Shown here: positions 15,001-26,907 of the stretch, in pieces
Position numbering within the stretch: the stretch's first letter is position 1
Layout of the letters: every line of letters begins with the position of its first letter
Notes under the pieces: model-generated
Database searches by the model: none
Told to the model about the DNA's origin: nothing
Seen by the model: only the letters and a program-made list of their open reading frames with translations
Program-made: the position numbers and the translations under genes
Source: Eretmocerus hayati
Lineage: Eukaryota > Arthropoda > Insecta > Hymenoptera > Aphelinidae
Direction: 5' to 3'
NCBI GenBank assembly: GCA_029851415.1
Contig: CM056742.1
Location: 83,380,748 to 83,444,747 of the forward strand
Length of the DNA: 64,000 nt

Positions 15001-16700
15001 AAGACTGCTTTCCTGACCTGAGACGCCATTGGATGCGGATTGAGAGACTGCTCCTTTTACCCCATCCGGCATTGGATGCTGATTGGACAATATTCGGTCG
15101 AGGACAAGCCCGGATTGGAGTGGTATTGATCCAGATTGAGATACTCCTATTCAATACCCCAAAGATGGATTGGATTGGATAGGAAGACTGCTTTCCTGTT
15201 CCCGTTTGGCATTGGATGCGGATTGAACAGGATCAACTCGAGGACAAGCCTGGATTGGAGTGGCATTGATCCAGATTGATAATTCCCTATCCAATACCCC
15301 AAAATTGGATTGTAGTGGATAGGGAGACTGCTTCTCTTCATCCATCTGGCATTGAATGCGGATTGAACAGGATTTACTCGGAGACGAGCCCGGATTGGAG
15401 TGGTATTGATCCGGATTGAGGAACTCCTCTTCAATACCCCAAAGATGGATTGGAGTGGATAGGAAGACTGCTTCTCTGTTCCCGTTTGGCATTGGATGCA
15501 GATTGAACAGGATCAACTCGAGGACAAGCCCGGATGGTAGTGGCATTGATCCAGATTGAGAATTTTCTATTCAATACCCCAAAATTGGATTGTAGTGGGT
15601 AGGGAGACTGCTTCTCTTTGTCCATTCAGCATTGGATGCGGATTGAACAGGATTTACTCGGAGACAAGCCCGGATTGGAGTGGTATTGATCCGGATTGAG
15701 GAACTCCTCTTCAATACCCCAGAGATGGATTGGAGTGGATAGGAAGACTGCTTCTCTGCTTCCGTTTGGCATCGAATGCGGATTGAACAGGTATACTCGA
15801 AGACAAGCTCGGATTGGTGGTATTGATCCGGATTTGATAACTCCTATTCAATACCCCAAAGATGGATTGGAGTGGATAGGAAGACTGCTTCTCTGTTCCC
15901 GTTTGGCATTGGTTGCAGATTGAACAGGATCAACTCGAGGACAAGCCCGGATGGGAGTGGCATTGATCCAGATTGAGAATTTTCTATCCAAGACCCCAAA
16001 GATGGATTCGAGTGGATAGGGAGATTGCTTCTCTGCTTCCGTTTGGCATCGAATGCGGATTGAACAGGATTTACTCGAAGACGAGCTCGGATTGGTGGTA
16101 TTGATTCGGAGTTGATAACTCCTATCCAATAACCGAAAGATGGATTGAAGCGTATGGGGAGACTGCTTCTCTGACCCATCCGAGTTTGGATGCGGATCGG
16201 ACAGGATCCCGTCGAGGACAAGTCCGGATTGGAGTGGTATTGATCCAGATTGAGAAACTCCTATTCAATGCCCCAAAGTTGGATTGAAATGGGAGGAAGA
16301 CTGCTTCTCTGCTCTCATTTGGCATGGGGTGCGGATTGATCAGGATCAACTCGAGGACAAGCCCGGATTTGAGTGGTATTGATCCGGATTGAGACTTTTC
16401 TATTCAATACCCCAAAGATGGATTGGAGTGGATAGGAAGACTGCTTCTCTGCTTCCGTTTGGCATCGGATGCGGATTGAACAGGATTTACCCGAAGACAA
16501 GCCCGGATTGGAGTGGTATTGATCCGGATTCGATAACTTCTATCCAATACCCGAAAGATGGATTGAAGCGTATGGGGAGACTGCTTCTCTGACCCCATCC
16601 GAGTTTGGATCCGGATCGGACAGGATCCAGTCGAGGACAATTCCGGATCGGAGTGGTATTAATCCAGATTGAGAAACTTCTATCCAATACCCCCAAGATG
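1..16700. repeat. Network of multi-kilobase duplications within satellite 1
   Basis: Matching variant orders show kilobase-scale copies: 1-1700 with 5068-6770 (offset 5067), 2224-3500 with 8689-9965 (offset 6465), 5610-6968 with 10264-11622 (offset 4654), 7286-8690 with 13006-14410 (offset 5720), and 13134-13990 with 16389-17000 (offset about 3255). Several offsets are not whole multiples of the monomer, because individual copies carry small deletions such as GATTGGTGGTATTG in place of GATTGGAGTGGTATTG. This is higher-order structure of the unequal-exchange type. Exact boundaries would need a dot plot. Confidence 0.75.
1206..2603. repeat. 699-bp tandem duplication (5 monomers) in satellite 1
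   Basis: The blocks starting near 1206 and 1905 repeat with an offset of exactly 699 bp. Each contains the same rare variants, including 'GGCACTGGATGCAGAATGA' and the 'CTCGAAGCAAGCCC' deletion variant. The two copies are nearly identical, which indicates a recent local duplication by unequal exchange. Confidence 0.85.
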
Positions 16701-19700
16701 GATTGGAGTGGATAGGAAGACTGCTCCTCTGTTCCCGTTTGGCATTGGATGCGGATTGAACAGGATCAACTCGAGGACAAGCCTGGATTGGAGTGGCATG
16801 GATCCAGATTGAGGATTCCCTATCCAATACCCCAAAATTCGATTGTAGTGGATAGGGAGACTGCTTCTCTTCTTCCATTTGGCATTGGATGCGGATTGAA
16901 CAGGATTCACTCGGCGACAAGCCCGGATTGGAGTGGTATTGATCCGGATTGAGAAACTCCTCTCCAATACCCCAAAGATGGATTGGAGTGGATAGGAAAA
17001 CTGATTCTCTGTTCTCGTTTGGCATTTTATGCGGATTGAACAGGATCAACTCGAGGACAAGCCCGGATTGGAGTGGCATTGATCCAGATTGAGAATTTTC
17101 CATCCAAGACCCCAAAGATGGATTCGATCGGATAGGAAGACTGCTTCTCTGACCCGACTCCGGCGTTGGATGCTGATTGGACAATATTCAGTCGAGGACA
17201 AGCCCGGATTGGAGTGGTATTGATCCAGATTGAGATACTCCTATTCAATACCGCAAAGATGGATTGGAGTGGATAGGAAGACTGCTTCTCTGTTCCCGTT
17301 TGGCATTGGATGCGGATTGAACAGGATCAACTCGAGGACAAGCCTGGATTGGAGTGGCATGGATCCAGATTGAGAATTCCCTATCCAATACCCCAAAATT
17401 GGATCGTAGTGGATAGGGAGACTGCTTCTTTTCTTCCATTCGGCGTTAAATGCGGATTGAACAGGATTCACTCGGAGACAAGCCCGGATTGGAGTGGTAC
17501 TGATCCGGATTGAGGAACTCCTCTTCAATACCCCAAAGATGGATCGGAGTGGATAGGAAGACTGCATCTCTGTTCCCGTTTGGCATTGGATGCGGATTGA
17601 ACAGGATCAACTCGAGGACAAGCCCGGATTGGAGTGGCATTGATCCAGATTGAGAATTTTCCATCCAAGACCCCATGGATGGATTCGATTGGATAGGAAG
17701 ACTGCTTCTCTGCTTCCGTTTGGCATCGAATGCGGATTGAACAGGATTTACTCGAAGACAAGCCCGGATTGAAGTGGTATTGATCCGGATTTGATAACTT
17801 CTATCCAATACCCGGAAGATGGATTGGAGCGTATGGGGAGACTGCTCCTCTGACCCCATCCGTGTTCGGATGCGGATCGGACAGGATCCCGTCGAGGACA
17901 AGTCCGGATTGGAGTGGTATTGATCCAGATTGAGAAACTCCTATTCAATGCCCCAAAGTTGGATTGAAATGGTAGGAAGACTGCTTCTCTGCTTCCATTT
18001 GGCATGGGGTGCGGATTGATCAGGATCAACTCGAGGACAAGCCCGGATTTGAGTGGTATTGATCCGGATTGAGACTTTTCTATTCAATACCCCAAAGATG
18101 GATTGGAGTGGGAGGAAGACTGCTTCTCTGCTTCCGTTTGGCATCGGATGCGGATTGAACAGGATTTACTCGAAGACAAGCCCGGATTGGAGTGGTATTG
18201 ATCCGGATTCGATAACTTCTATCCAATACCCGAAAGATGGATTGAAGCGTATGGGGAGACTGCTCCTCTGACCCCATCCGTGTTCGGATGCGGATCGGAC
18301 AGGATCCCGTCGAGGACAAGTCCGGATTGGAGTGGTATTGATCCAGATTGAGAAACTCCTATTCAATGCCCCAAAGTTCGATTGAAATGGGAGGAAGACT
18401 GCTTCTCTGCTTCCGTTTGGCATCGGATGCGGATTGAACAGGATTTACTCGAAGACAAGCCCGGATTGGAGTGGTATTGATCCGGATTCGATAACTTCTA
18501 TCCAATACCCGAAAGATGGATTGAAGCGTATGGGGAGACTGCTTCTCTGACCCCATCCGAGTTTGGATCCGGATCGGACAGGATCCAGTCGAGGCCAATC
18601 CGGATCGGAGTGGTATTAATCCAGATTGAGAAACTTCTATCCAATACCCCCAAGATGGATTGGAGTGGATAGGAAGACTGCTCCTCTGTTCCCGTTTGGC
18701 ATTGGATGCGGATTGAACAGGATCAACTCGAGGACAAGCCTGGATTGGAGTGGCATGGATCCAGATTGAGGATTCCCTATCCAATACCCCAAAATTGGAT
18801 TGTAGTGGATAGGGAGACTGCTTCTCTTCTTCCATTTGGCATTGGATGCGGATTGAACAGGATTCACTCGGCGACAAGCCCGGATTGGAGTGGTATTGAT
18901 CCGGATTGAGAAACTCCTCTCCAATACCCCAAAGATGGATTGGAGTGGATAGGAAAACTGATTCTCTGTTCCCGTTTGGCATTTTATGCGGATTGAACAG
19001 GATCAACTCGAGGACAAGCCCGGATTGGAGTGGCATTGATCCAGATTGAGAATTTTTCATCCAAGACCCCAAAGATGGATTCGATCGGATAGGAAGACTG
19101 CTTCTCTGACCCGACTCCGGCGTTGGATGCTGATTGGACAATATTCAGTCGAGGACAAGCCCGGATTGGAGTGGTATTGATCCAGATTGAGATACTCCTA
19201 TTCAATACCCCAAAGATGGATTGGAGTGGATAGGAAGACTGCTTTTCTGTTCCCGTTTGGCATTGGATGCGGATTGAACAGGATCAACTCGAGGACAAGC
19301 CTGGATTGGAGTGGCATGGATCCAGATTGAGAATTCCCTATCCAATACCCCAAAATTGGATCGTAGTGGATAGGGAGACTGCTTCTTTTCTTCCATTCGG
19401 CGTTTAATGCGGATTGAACCGGATTCACTCGGAGACAAGCCCGGATACGAGTGGTACTGATCCGGATTGAGGAACTCCTCTTCAATACCCCAAAGATGGA
19501 TCGGAGTGGATAGGAAGACTGCATCTCTGTTCCCGTTTGGCATTGGATGCGGATTGAACAGGATCAACTCGAGGACAAGCCCGGATTGGAGTGGCATTGA
19601 TCCAGATTGAGAATTTTCCATCCAAGACCCCAAAGATGGATTCGATTGGATAGGAAGACTGCTTCTCTGCTTCCGTTTGGCATCGAATGCGGATTGAACA

Positions 19701-19960
19701 GGATTTACTCGAAGACAAGCCCGGATTGAAGTGGTATTGATCCGGATTTGATAACTTCTATCCAATACCCGAAAGATGGATTGAAGCGTATGGGGAGACT
19801 GCTCCTCTGACCCCATCCGTGTTCGGATGCGGATCGGACAGGATCCCGTCGAGGACAAGTCCGGACTGGAGTGGTATTGATCCAGATTGAAAAACTTCTA
19901 TTCAATACCCCAAAGTTGGATTCAAGTGGATAGGAAGACTGCTCCTTCGCTTCCATTTGG
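16620..19960. repeat. 1957-bp tandem duplication in satellite 1
   Basis: Equivalent landmarks recur at an offset of 1957 bp (16680/18637, 17027/18984, 17241/19198, 17525/19482), which equals about 14 monomers. Both copies share the unusual 'CATTTTATGCGG' variant and the 'GACCCGACTCCGGCGTTGG' variant. Confidence 0.8.
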
Positions 19961-21790
19961 CATGGGATGCGGATTGAACAGGATTTACTCAAGGACGAGC
20001 CCGGATTGGAGTGGTATTGACTCGGATTGAGAAACTCCTATTCGATACCCCAAAAATGGATTGAAGTGGATAGGAAGACTGCTTCTCTGACCCGACTCCG
20101 GCGTTGGATGCGGGTTGGACAGGATCCAGTCGATGACAAGCTCGGATCGGAGTGGTGTTGATCCGGAATGAGTAACTCGTATCCAATACTCAACTCACGG
20201 ATTGGAGCGCAAAAGAAGACTGCTTTCCTGACCTGAGCCGTTATTGGATGCGAATTGGAAGACTGCTCCTTTGACCCTATCCGGCATTGCATGCGGATTG
20301 CACAATATTCAGTCGAGGACAAGCCTGGATTGGAGTGGCATGGATCCGAATTGAGAATTCCCTATCTAATACCCCAAAGTTGGATTGTAGTGGATAGGGA
20401 GACTGCTTCTCTGCTTCTATTTGGCATTGGATGCGGATTGAACAGGATTTACTGGGAGACAAGCCCGGATTGGAGTGGTATTGATCCGGATTGAGAAACC
20501 CCTATTCAATACTTCAAAGATGGATTGGAGTGGATGGGAAGACTGCTTCTCTGTTCCCGTTTGGCATTGGATGCGGATTGAACAGGATCAACCCGAGGAC
20601 AAGCCCGGATTAGAGTGGCATTGATCCAGATTGAGAATTTTCTATCCAAGACCCCAAAGATGGATTCGAGTGGATAGGAAGACTGCTTCTCTGCTTCCGT
20701 TTGGCATCGAATGCGGATTGAACAGGATTTACTCGAAGACAAGCCCGGATTGGAGTGGTACTGATCCGGATTTGATAACTTCTATCCAATACCCGAAAGA
20801 TGGATTGAAGCGTATGGGGAGACTGCTCCTCCGACCCCATCCGTGTTCGGATGCGGATCGGACAGGATCCCGTCGAGGACAAGTCCGGACTGGAGTGGTA
20901 TTGATCCAGATTGAAAAACTTCTATTCAATACCCCAAAGTTGGATTCAAGTGGATAGGAAGACTGCTCCTTCGCTTCCATTTGGCATGGGATGCGGATTG
21001 AACAGGATTTACTCAAGGACGAGCCCGGATTGGAGTGGTATTGACTCGGATTGAGAAACTCCTATTCGATACCCCAAAAATGGATTGAAGTGGATAGGAA
21101 GACTGCTTCTCTGACCCGACTCCGGCGTTGGATGCGGGTTGGACAGGATCCAGTCGATGACAAGCTCGGATCGGAGTGGTGTTGATCCGGAATGAGTAAC
21201 TCGTATCCAATACTCAACTCACGGATTGGAGCGCAAAAGAAGACTGCTTTCCTGACCTGAGCCGTTATTGGATGCGAATTGGAAGACTGCTCCTTTGACC
21301 CTATCCGGCATTGCATGCGGATTGCACAATATTCAGTCGAGGACAAGCCTGGATTGGAGTGGCATGGATCCGAATTGAGAATTCCCTATCTAATACCCCA
21401 AAGTTGGATTGTAGTGGATAGGGAGACTGCTTCTCTGCTTCTATTTGGCATTGGATGCGGATTGAACAGGATTTACTGGGAGACAAGCCCGGATTGGAGT
21501 GGTATTGATCCGGATTGAGAAACCCCTATTCAATACTTCAAAGATGGATTGGAGTGGATGGGAAGACTGCTTCTCTGTTCCCGTTTGGCATTGGATGCGG
21601 ATTGAACAGGATCAACCCGAGGACAAGCCCGGATTAGAGTGGCATTGATCCAGATTGAGAATTTTCTATCCAAGACCCCAAAGATGGATTCGAGTGGATA
21701 GGAAGACTGCTTCTCTGCTTCCGTTTGGCATCGAATGCGGATTGAACAGGATTTACTCGAAGACAAGCCCGGATTGGAGTGGTACTGATC
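19690..21790. repeat. 1024-bp near-perfect tandem duplication in satellite 1
   Basis: Landmarks at 19705, 20038, 20255 and 20506 recur at 20729, 21062, 21279 and 21530, a constant offset of 1024 bp, with essentially no differences seen until about 21790. The offset is about 7.3 monomers and includes a block with the variants 'CTCAACTCACGGATTGGAG' and 'GAGCCGTTATTGGATGC'. It is probably among the youngest rearrangements in the array. Confidence 0.85.
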
Positions 21791-22049
21791 CAGATTTGAT
21801 AACTTCTATCCTATTCCCGAAAGATGTCTTGAAGCGTATGGGGAGACTGCTTCTCTGACCCCGTCCGAGTTTGGATGCGGATCGGACAGGATCCCGTCGA
21901 GGACAAGTCCGGATCTGAGTGGTATTGATCCAGTTCGAGAAACTTCTATTCAATACCCCAAATTCGGATTGATGTGGATAGGAAGACTGCTTCCCTGCTT
22001 CCATTTGGCATGGGATGCGGATTGAACAGGATTCACTCGAGGACAAGCC

Positions 22050-23891
22050 CGGATTGGAGTGATATTGATCCGGCCGGAGACACTGTTATCTTCTACCCGG
22101 AAGTTGGATTAAAGTGAATAGGGAGACAGTTTCTCTGACCCCATCCATCATTGGATGCGGATCGGACAGTATCCAGTCGATTACAAATTTGGATCGGATT
22201 GGTATTGATCCGGATTGGATAGCTTGTACCCAGTCCTCAAATCATGGATTGGCGCGCAAAGGAAGACTGCTTATCTGACCTCAGCCGGCATTGGATGCGG
22301 ATCGGACAGGATCCAGATGATGACAAGCTCGAATTAAAGTGATATTGCCTGGATTGAGACACTGTTATCTTATGTCCGGTGGTTGGATTGAAGTGGATAG
22401 GGAGTCAGCTAGTTCGACCTCATTCATCATTGGATCCGGATTGGACAGTATCCAGTTGATTACAAGCATACATACGGATCGGAGAGGTATTGGTCCGGGT
22501 TGGATAACTCCAATGCTCAACTCATGGATTGGAGTAGATAAGAAGACTGCTTATCTGGCCTCATCCGGCATTGCATGCGGATTCGACAGGATTCAGTCGA
22601 TGACAAGCTCGGATTCAAGTGGTATTGGTCCAGATTGGATAACTCCAATGCTAAACTCATGGATTGGAGTAGATAGGAAGACTGCTTCTCTGACCTAATC
22701 CGGCATTGGACGCGGATTGGACAGGATCCAGTCGATGCCAAGCTCGGATCGTAGTGGTGATGATCCGGATTGGGTAACTTTCATCCAATACCCAATCCAT
22801 GGGTCGTAGTGGATAGGGAGACTGCTCCTCTGACGCCATCCGGCATTGGATGCGGATTGGACAGGATCCAGTCGATGACAAGCTCGGTTCGGAGTGGTAT
22901 CGGCCCGGATTGGGTAACTCATATCCAATACCCAAAAGTTGGATCGAAGCGGATAGAAAGACTGCTCCTCTGCATCCGTCTGGCATTTGATGTGGATTGA
23001 ACAGAATTGACTCGAGGACTAGCCCGGATTGAAGTTATATTTTTCCCGATTCAGATACTGATATTCAATACCCGAAAGTTGGACTGAAGTGGATAGGAAG
23101 ACTGCTCCTCTGACTCCATCCGGCATTGGATGCGGATTCGACAGGATCCAGTCGATGACAAGCCCGGAATGGAGTGGTATTGATCCGAATTTGGTAACTT
23201 CCACCTAATTCCCACAAGATGTATTGGAGCTTATGGGGAGACTGCTTCTCTGACCCCATCCGGATTTGGATGCGGATCGGACCGGATTCAGTCGAGGACA
23301 AGTCTGGATGAGGGGGTATGGATCCGGATTGGGGAGTCTCACCCCGGATCCGGCTTTGATAACTTCTATCCATTTCCCGAAAGATGGATTGAAGCGTATG
23401 GGAGACTGCTTCTCTGACCTCATCCGAGTTTGGATGCGGATTGGACAGGATTCAGTCGAGGACAATCCTGGATTGAAGAGTTATCGATCCGCATTCGAAT
23501 ACTTACATCCAATACACCCAAGCCGGATTGAAGCGGATAGGCATATTCCGTCCCTGCCCCAATTCGGCTCTGTCTCCGGATTGAATCGGATTCAATGGAG
23601 CACGTAGCCGTATTGCAATGGGATTGATTCGGATTGGAATTTTCCAATCCAATACACCAAAGTTGGGTTGAAGCGAATCGAAAATCGGTCTCATTACGTG
23701 TTGGATGAGTTTGAATTAGGAATGACGTCGGTTGAAGTGGTGATGATCCGGATCTGAACACTCCCATCGAATATCCGAATGTTGTTTCGAAACGGATAGG
23801 GAGTCTGCTTCTCTACGTGTATTTGTCATTGGTACGGATTGGATGAGTTTGATTTGGGACCGAAGTCAGATTGGAGTGGTATTGATCCGGC
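22050..23891. repeat. Decaying right edge of satellite 1
   Basis: Monomers are still recognisable (for example 'GGACAGGATCCAGTCGATGA' and 'GACTGCTTCTCTGAC') but differ strongly from each other and from the core. A variant with 'GACACTGTTATCTT' replaces the usual sequence at 22080 and 22357. Loss of homogeneity at an array edge is expected where unequal exchange is rare. Element 1 is inserted at the end of this stretch. Confidence 0.8.
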
Positions 23892-24234
23892 TGTGACGTG
23901 GTGAGTCTCGGGCCCCTTGCCCGCGCCTCACCCCGCCCCATGACGGTTCACCGGCGACGGCTCCGCGAACCGCGCAACACCCGTGCGCTGCTCGATGTCT
24001 GTCGCAGGTGCACCGTCAGCGTTTCTGACGGCGCATCGCGCCTTCCCCCTGAGGTACCAGTTTGCGGTGCGACCCGTCGTCGTGGACGACGAACCGCGCA
24101 GCGGGCAGACCGCTCTGACCAACCTTAACACTCACTTCACTCTCTCTCGAGCCCTGAAATTATCCTTCTGATTAAAAGTCCATCTATTCCATATTTATTC
24201 GTGTTCCTTCCGGAAACCCGTTACCCACGTCACA
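23892..24234 (+). repeat. 5' LTR of element 1
   Basis: Begins TGTGACGTGG and ends CCCACGTCACA. The first 230 bp are very GC-rich compared with the AT-rich interior, and the last 100 bp are AT-rich. I could not identify a convincing TATA box. It is nearly identical to 28511-28853. Open frames inside it (for example on the plus strand from 23898) are duplicated in the other LTR and look incidental. Confidence 0.93.
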
Positions 24235-24241
24235 TCTCTTC

Positions 24242-24257
24242 TGGTGCTAGGTGGGGT
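24242..24257 (+). other. Putative primer binding site of element 1
   Basis: TGGTGCTAGGTGGGGT starts 7 nt after the 5' LTR. A tRNA-primed site should begin TGG, the complement of the tRNA CCA end. Element 2 has the same first 12 bases (TGGTGCTAGGTG) next to its own LTR. I cannot name the tRNA. Confidence 0.6.
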
Positions 24258-25125
24258 GGTTTCCCACGAAAATTTTTTTTCCCCTAGTTTGAGAAAAAGT
24301 GAAATCTCCGTTTTTTTTTTAAAAGTTTGCTGTTGGTGAATATTTGCGAGGGTGTTGTGACTGATCGGACTTCAGAAGATGAAGAGCTCGAGACAAACAG
24401 CCAGCAGCACACAGCAACAACCTGCCATGGCCGGCTACTCAACAGCAGGAGATATCCAGCCAACGCGCTGATCAAAACCCCAAAAAGCAGGGAAGATGAC
24501 TAACCGGGTCATCTTTACCAACTTTAGCTCAAGGATTGACTATTCAAGAAGTGAAGAAACGAGCAACCACCATTAATCTACTCATCGCATCAGCACACAG
24601 CAGCGAGGCATCAAGTAAAGTACTGTCATCAATTTCAAGCACAAAATGTGCGAATTTTGCATTCAAAGCGAGCCAAATCTGATAATGATCCATGTTGCCG
24701 TAGCAAAAATATTCTGAGTTAATCGTGAGGCATGAAATCGTACGGAGCTATCTCGTGTATTCAACGGATTTGATTGGTGAAAATAATGATATGATGTGCG
24801 GTATGCTCATTCTCAATTTGTTGAAAAGAAACAACGTGCTCAATTTAGTGTGTCAACTAAAGACTATTTGTTAATATGAATGACTATATGTATGTCAATG
24901 TGAATGACGTGAAGTCACTATTGATGGCACAGGACTGATGAGAGTTACTCCGCTGTGACCATATTGACATAACATTACTAAAAGTAAGGAATTATTGACA
25001 TACGAAGGAATATACACGTTCAGTTTCATAAATTGCTGAGAGAATTGAGGATCGAATTACAATACCACATGCCAGTCGAATCGAATTAGTTGAGAGTACA
25101 AAAAGCACAAATTTGCCCGAAAATA

Positions 25126-26907
25126 ATGATAAAAATGGAAGAAATCGAAAAATACTGCGCTTGGTATTGCAGCCAAGCTATAGATTTCGATGGCTCGTAC
25201 GAGCAGGTATCTTTATTTTATTCCAACGTTCGCCAAATTGCAAAAGATTGTGGATGGAGTAACCATCGAATAGTGCTACGAGCAATATCAAATAATTTAA
25301 AAGGCAGAGCAAAATACGTTTTTGAACCGATCATGATGGAATACCCTACAGTACATGCATTCTTGATGGATATTTGCTTCAAATTTGAAACGCTGCCAGC
25401 TTTTGTCGATTGCTTATATCGATTGAAAAATTTACGTAGATACCCACGAGAATCGCTCTTTGACTTCGAAAGGAAATTGGATGAATTTCATCACTTGGCG
25501 CAATATAATCCTATTATCGAGGGATTCCGAAACCCCGCAGAGGAAAAGTCATTCAACAGTGGAATCGATCACATTACAATCAACAAATATTTGGAAAATA
25601 TGCGACCACATTCGGCATGGCTAGTTCAAATACGTTGCCCAAAAACCTGGGGTGATGCAAAAATATTGGCTCGGGAGTATGCAAGAGATGAATTTCATGT
25701 TGTGAAGGATTGTTCCATTGAACGAGTTGATCGTGCATATCATGAGACTGTGGATTCACATCAGGGGGTTTCCGGTAGTTTATCACAAGTATCTTATCAC
25801 AGGAATGAGATCAACAGATAGCCAAAACCCGTTATCGCTCGGCGAAGTTCCCAAGAGCACAGCTCGAATTGTCACAATTTTTCAGATCTAAAATATCAAA
25901 CTCACAAAATTCATACTGAACAAGCGATAGAGCCAAAATCCAAAAAAGTGGTGTATGACCATGAGTCTGGGAAATCTGAAATTAATCTTTCAAAAGCAAC
26001 CATTTCGAGTGAAAATATCAAAATTGAGGGAATACAAGAATTTTTCATCGACAAACTGGCATATGAGCAATGTCAAGTAGTTTTTGAAGCGCCGTTAGAA
26101 GTTGCAATACAAAACCACTCGCCTTTCGTCGAAAAAGCAATAGTCATCAACGTAGAATCTGAAAGTATGCGTGAGAATCTTTGCATCGAAATCTCAGAAA
26201 ATTCGAAAAACGACCCGTTGTGCTGCACAGATCTTTTGAATTTACATGAGCGTATCATTCTAGCTCATGATGAGACTATTGAAGAGCCACAGTTTACTGA
26301 AAACTCCCAAGTCAACCAGTCTACTCATGAGAATAATTTCTGTCTCAATGCAAAATTCGAGAACTTATGTGTACCTCGAGTCGGAAAAGATCCAACTGAG
26401 CTCATGAGACAGAGCGAAATACAATCCATACTTTTGGAAACTCGAGCGGGGAAAAATGCGAGTATGATCTTGAGCATGAATGAAATTCAATCGGTGAACT
26501 TGCACACCTCAAGAATGAATGATGAGTCATCCGACTCGAGCATTAGCGAAACAGTCGTGGCCAGCGAATGTCAGCAAGAATTGCGCGATGGTGAGATAGA
26601 TGAGAGCATGGGTTGCAATGATGACATTCCGCAGCAGTCCAATCTGCTTCAACTTGCGATCGTTTTTGCCCCCTTGCTCATCGGTGCAAAACTTGCAATT
26701 CAAAAAATGCAAATGATCTTCTTACTTCAAGTACAGCAGGTAGTCTTTCGGAAAGATGATAGATTACAAAATCATGCCTATATTCTCCTGAAAAATCGGC
26801 CGCCTCGAGAAAAACCTCCGTGGATATTAACTTTTGAGAGGAGCTTCCACCTTTCTGCGAATTTGCAAGGAAGCATTGCTCAGTTCCAACGGACGTCGGG
26901 TGATTAA
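25126..26907 (+). CDS. Element 1 gag-like ORF with one in-frame amber codon
   Basis: From ATG 25126 a frame runs to TAG at 25819-25821 and continues open in the same frame to a stop ending at 26907, about 593 codons in all. The first 231 codons resemble a Gypsy capsid: a 'DFDGSYEQVSLFYSNV' start, then 'NNLKGRAKYVF' and a helical stretch, comparable with the element 2 gag region containing 'EFDGSPLTL' and 'DRLKGNARTDF'. No intact zinc knuckle is visible, although a Cys/His-containing stretch follows the amber codon. The rest is acidic and unrecognised until the motif RPPREKPPW (nucleotides 26797-26823), which also occurs in element 2 pol. The single stop could be a disabling mutation or a readthrough stop as in some retroviruses; the sequence does not decide. 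There are no enzymatic domains. Confidence 0.7.

Larger units (their letters stand above)
1..23891. repeat. Satellite 1: long tandem array, about 139-140 bp monomer
   Basis: About 170 head-to-tail monomers, each carrying in order 'ATACCCCAAAGATGGATTGG', 'GACTGCTTCTCTG', a 'TTTGGCATTGGATGCGGATTG' segment (shown here as a variant family), 'ACTCGAGGACAAGCCCGG' and 'GAGTGGTATTGATCC'. Adjacent equivalents lie 139 or 140 bp apart (for example near 411 and 550), and five monomers make a 699-bp duplication. The short word GGAT recurs about seven times per monomer, suggesting growth from a smaller repeat. The array starts before the window. Many long minus-strand open frames cross it; they are by-products of the repeat and are not annotated as genes. 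The array is most uniform from 1 to 22 kb and decays to the right. Confidence 0.97.

Noticed and set aside
23898..24128. Plus-strand frame in the element 1 LTR (also at 28517-28747)
   Set aside because: It is GC-rich LTR sequence present in both LTRs, with no recognisable domain. It is not a gene.
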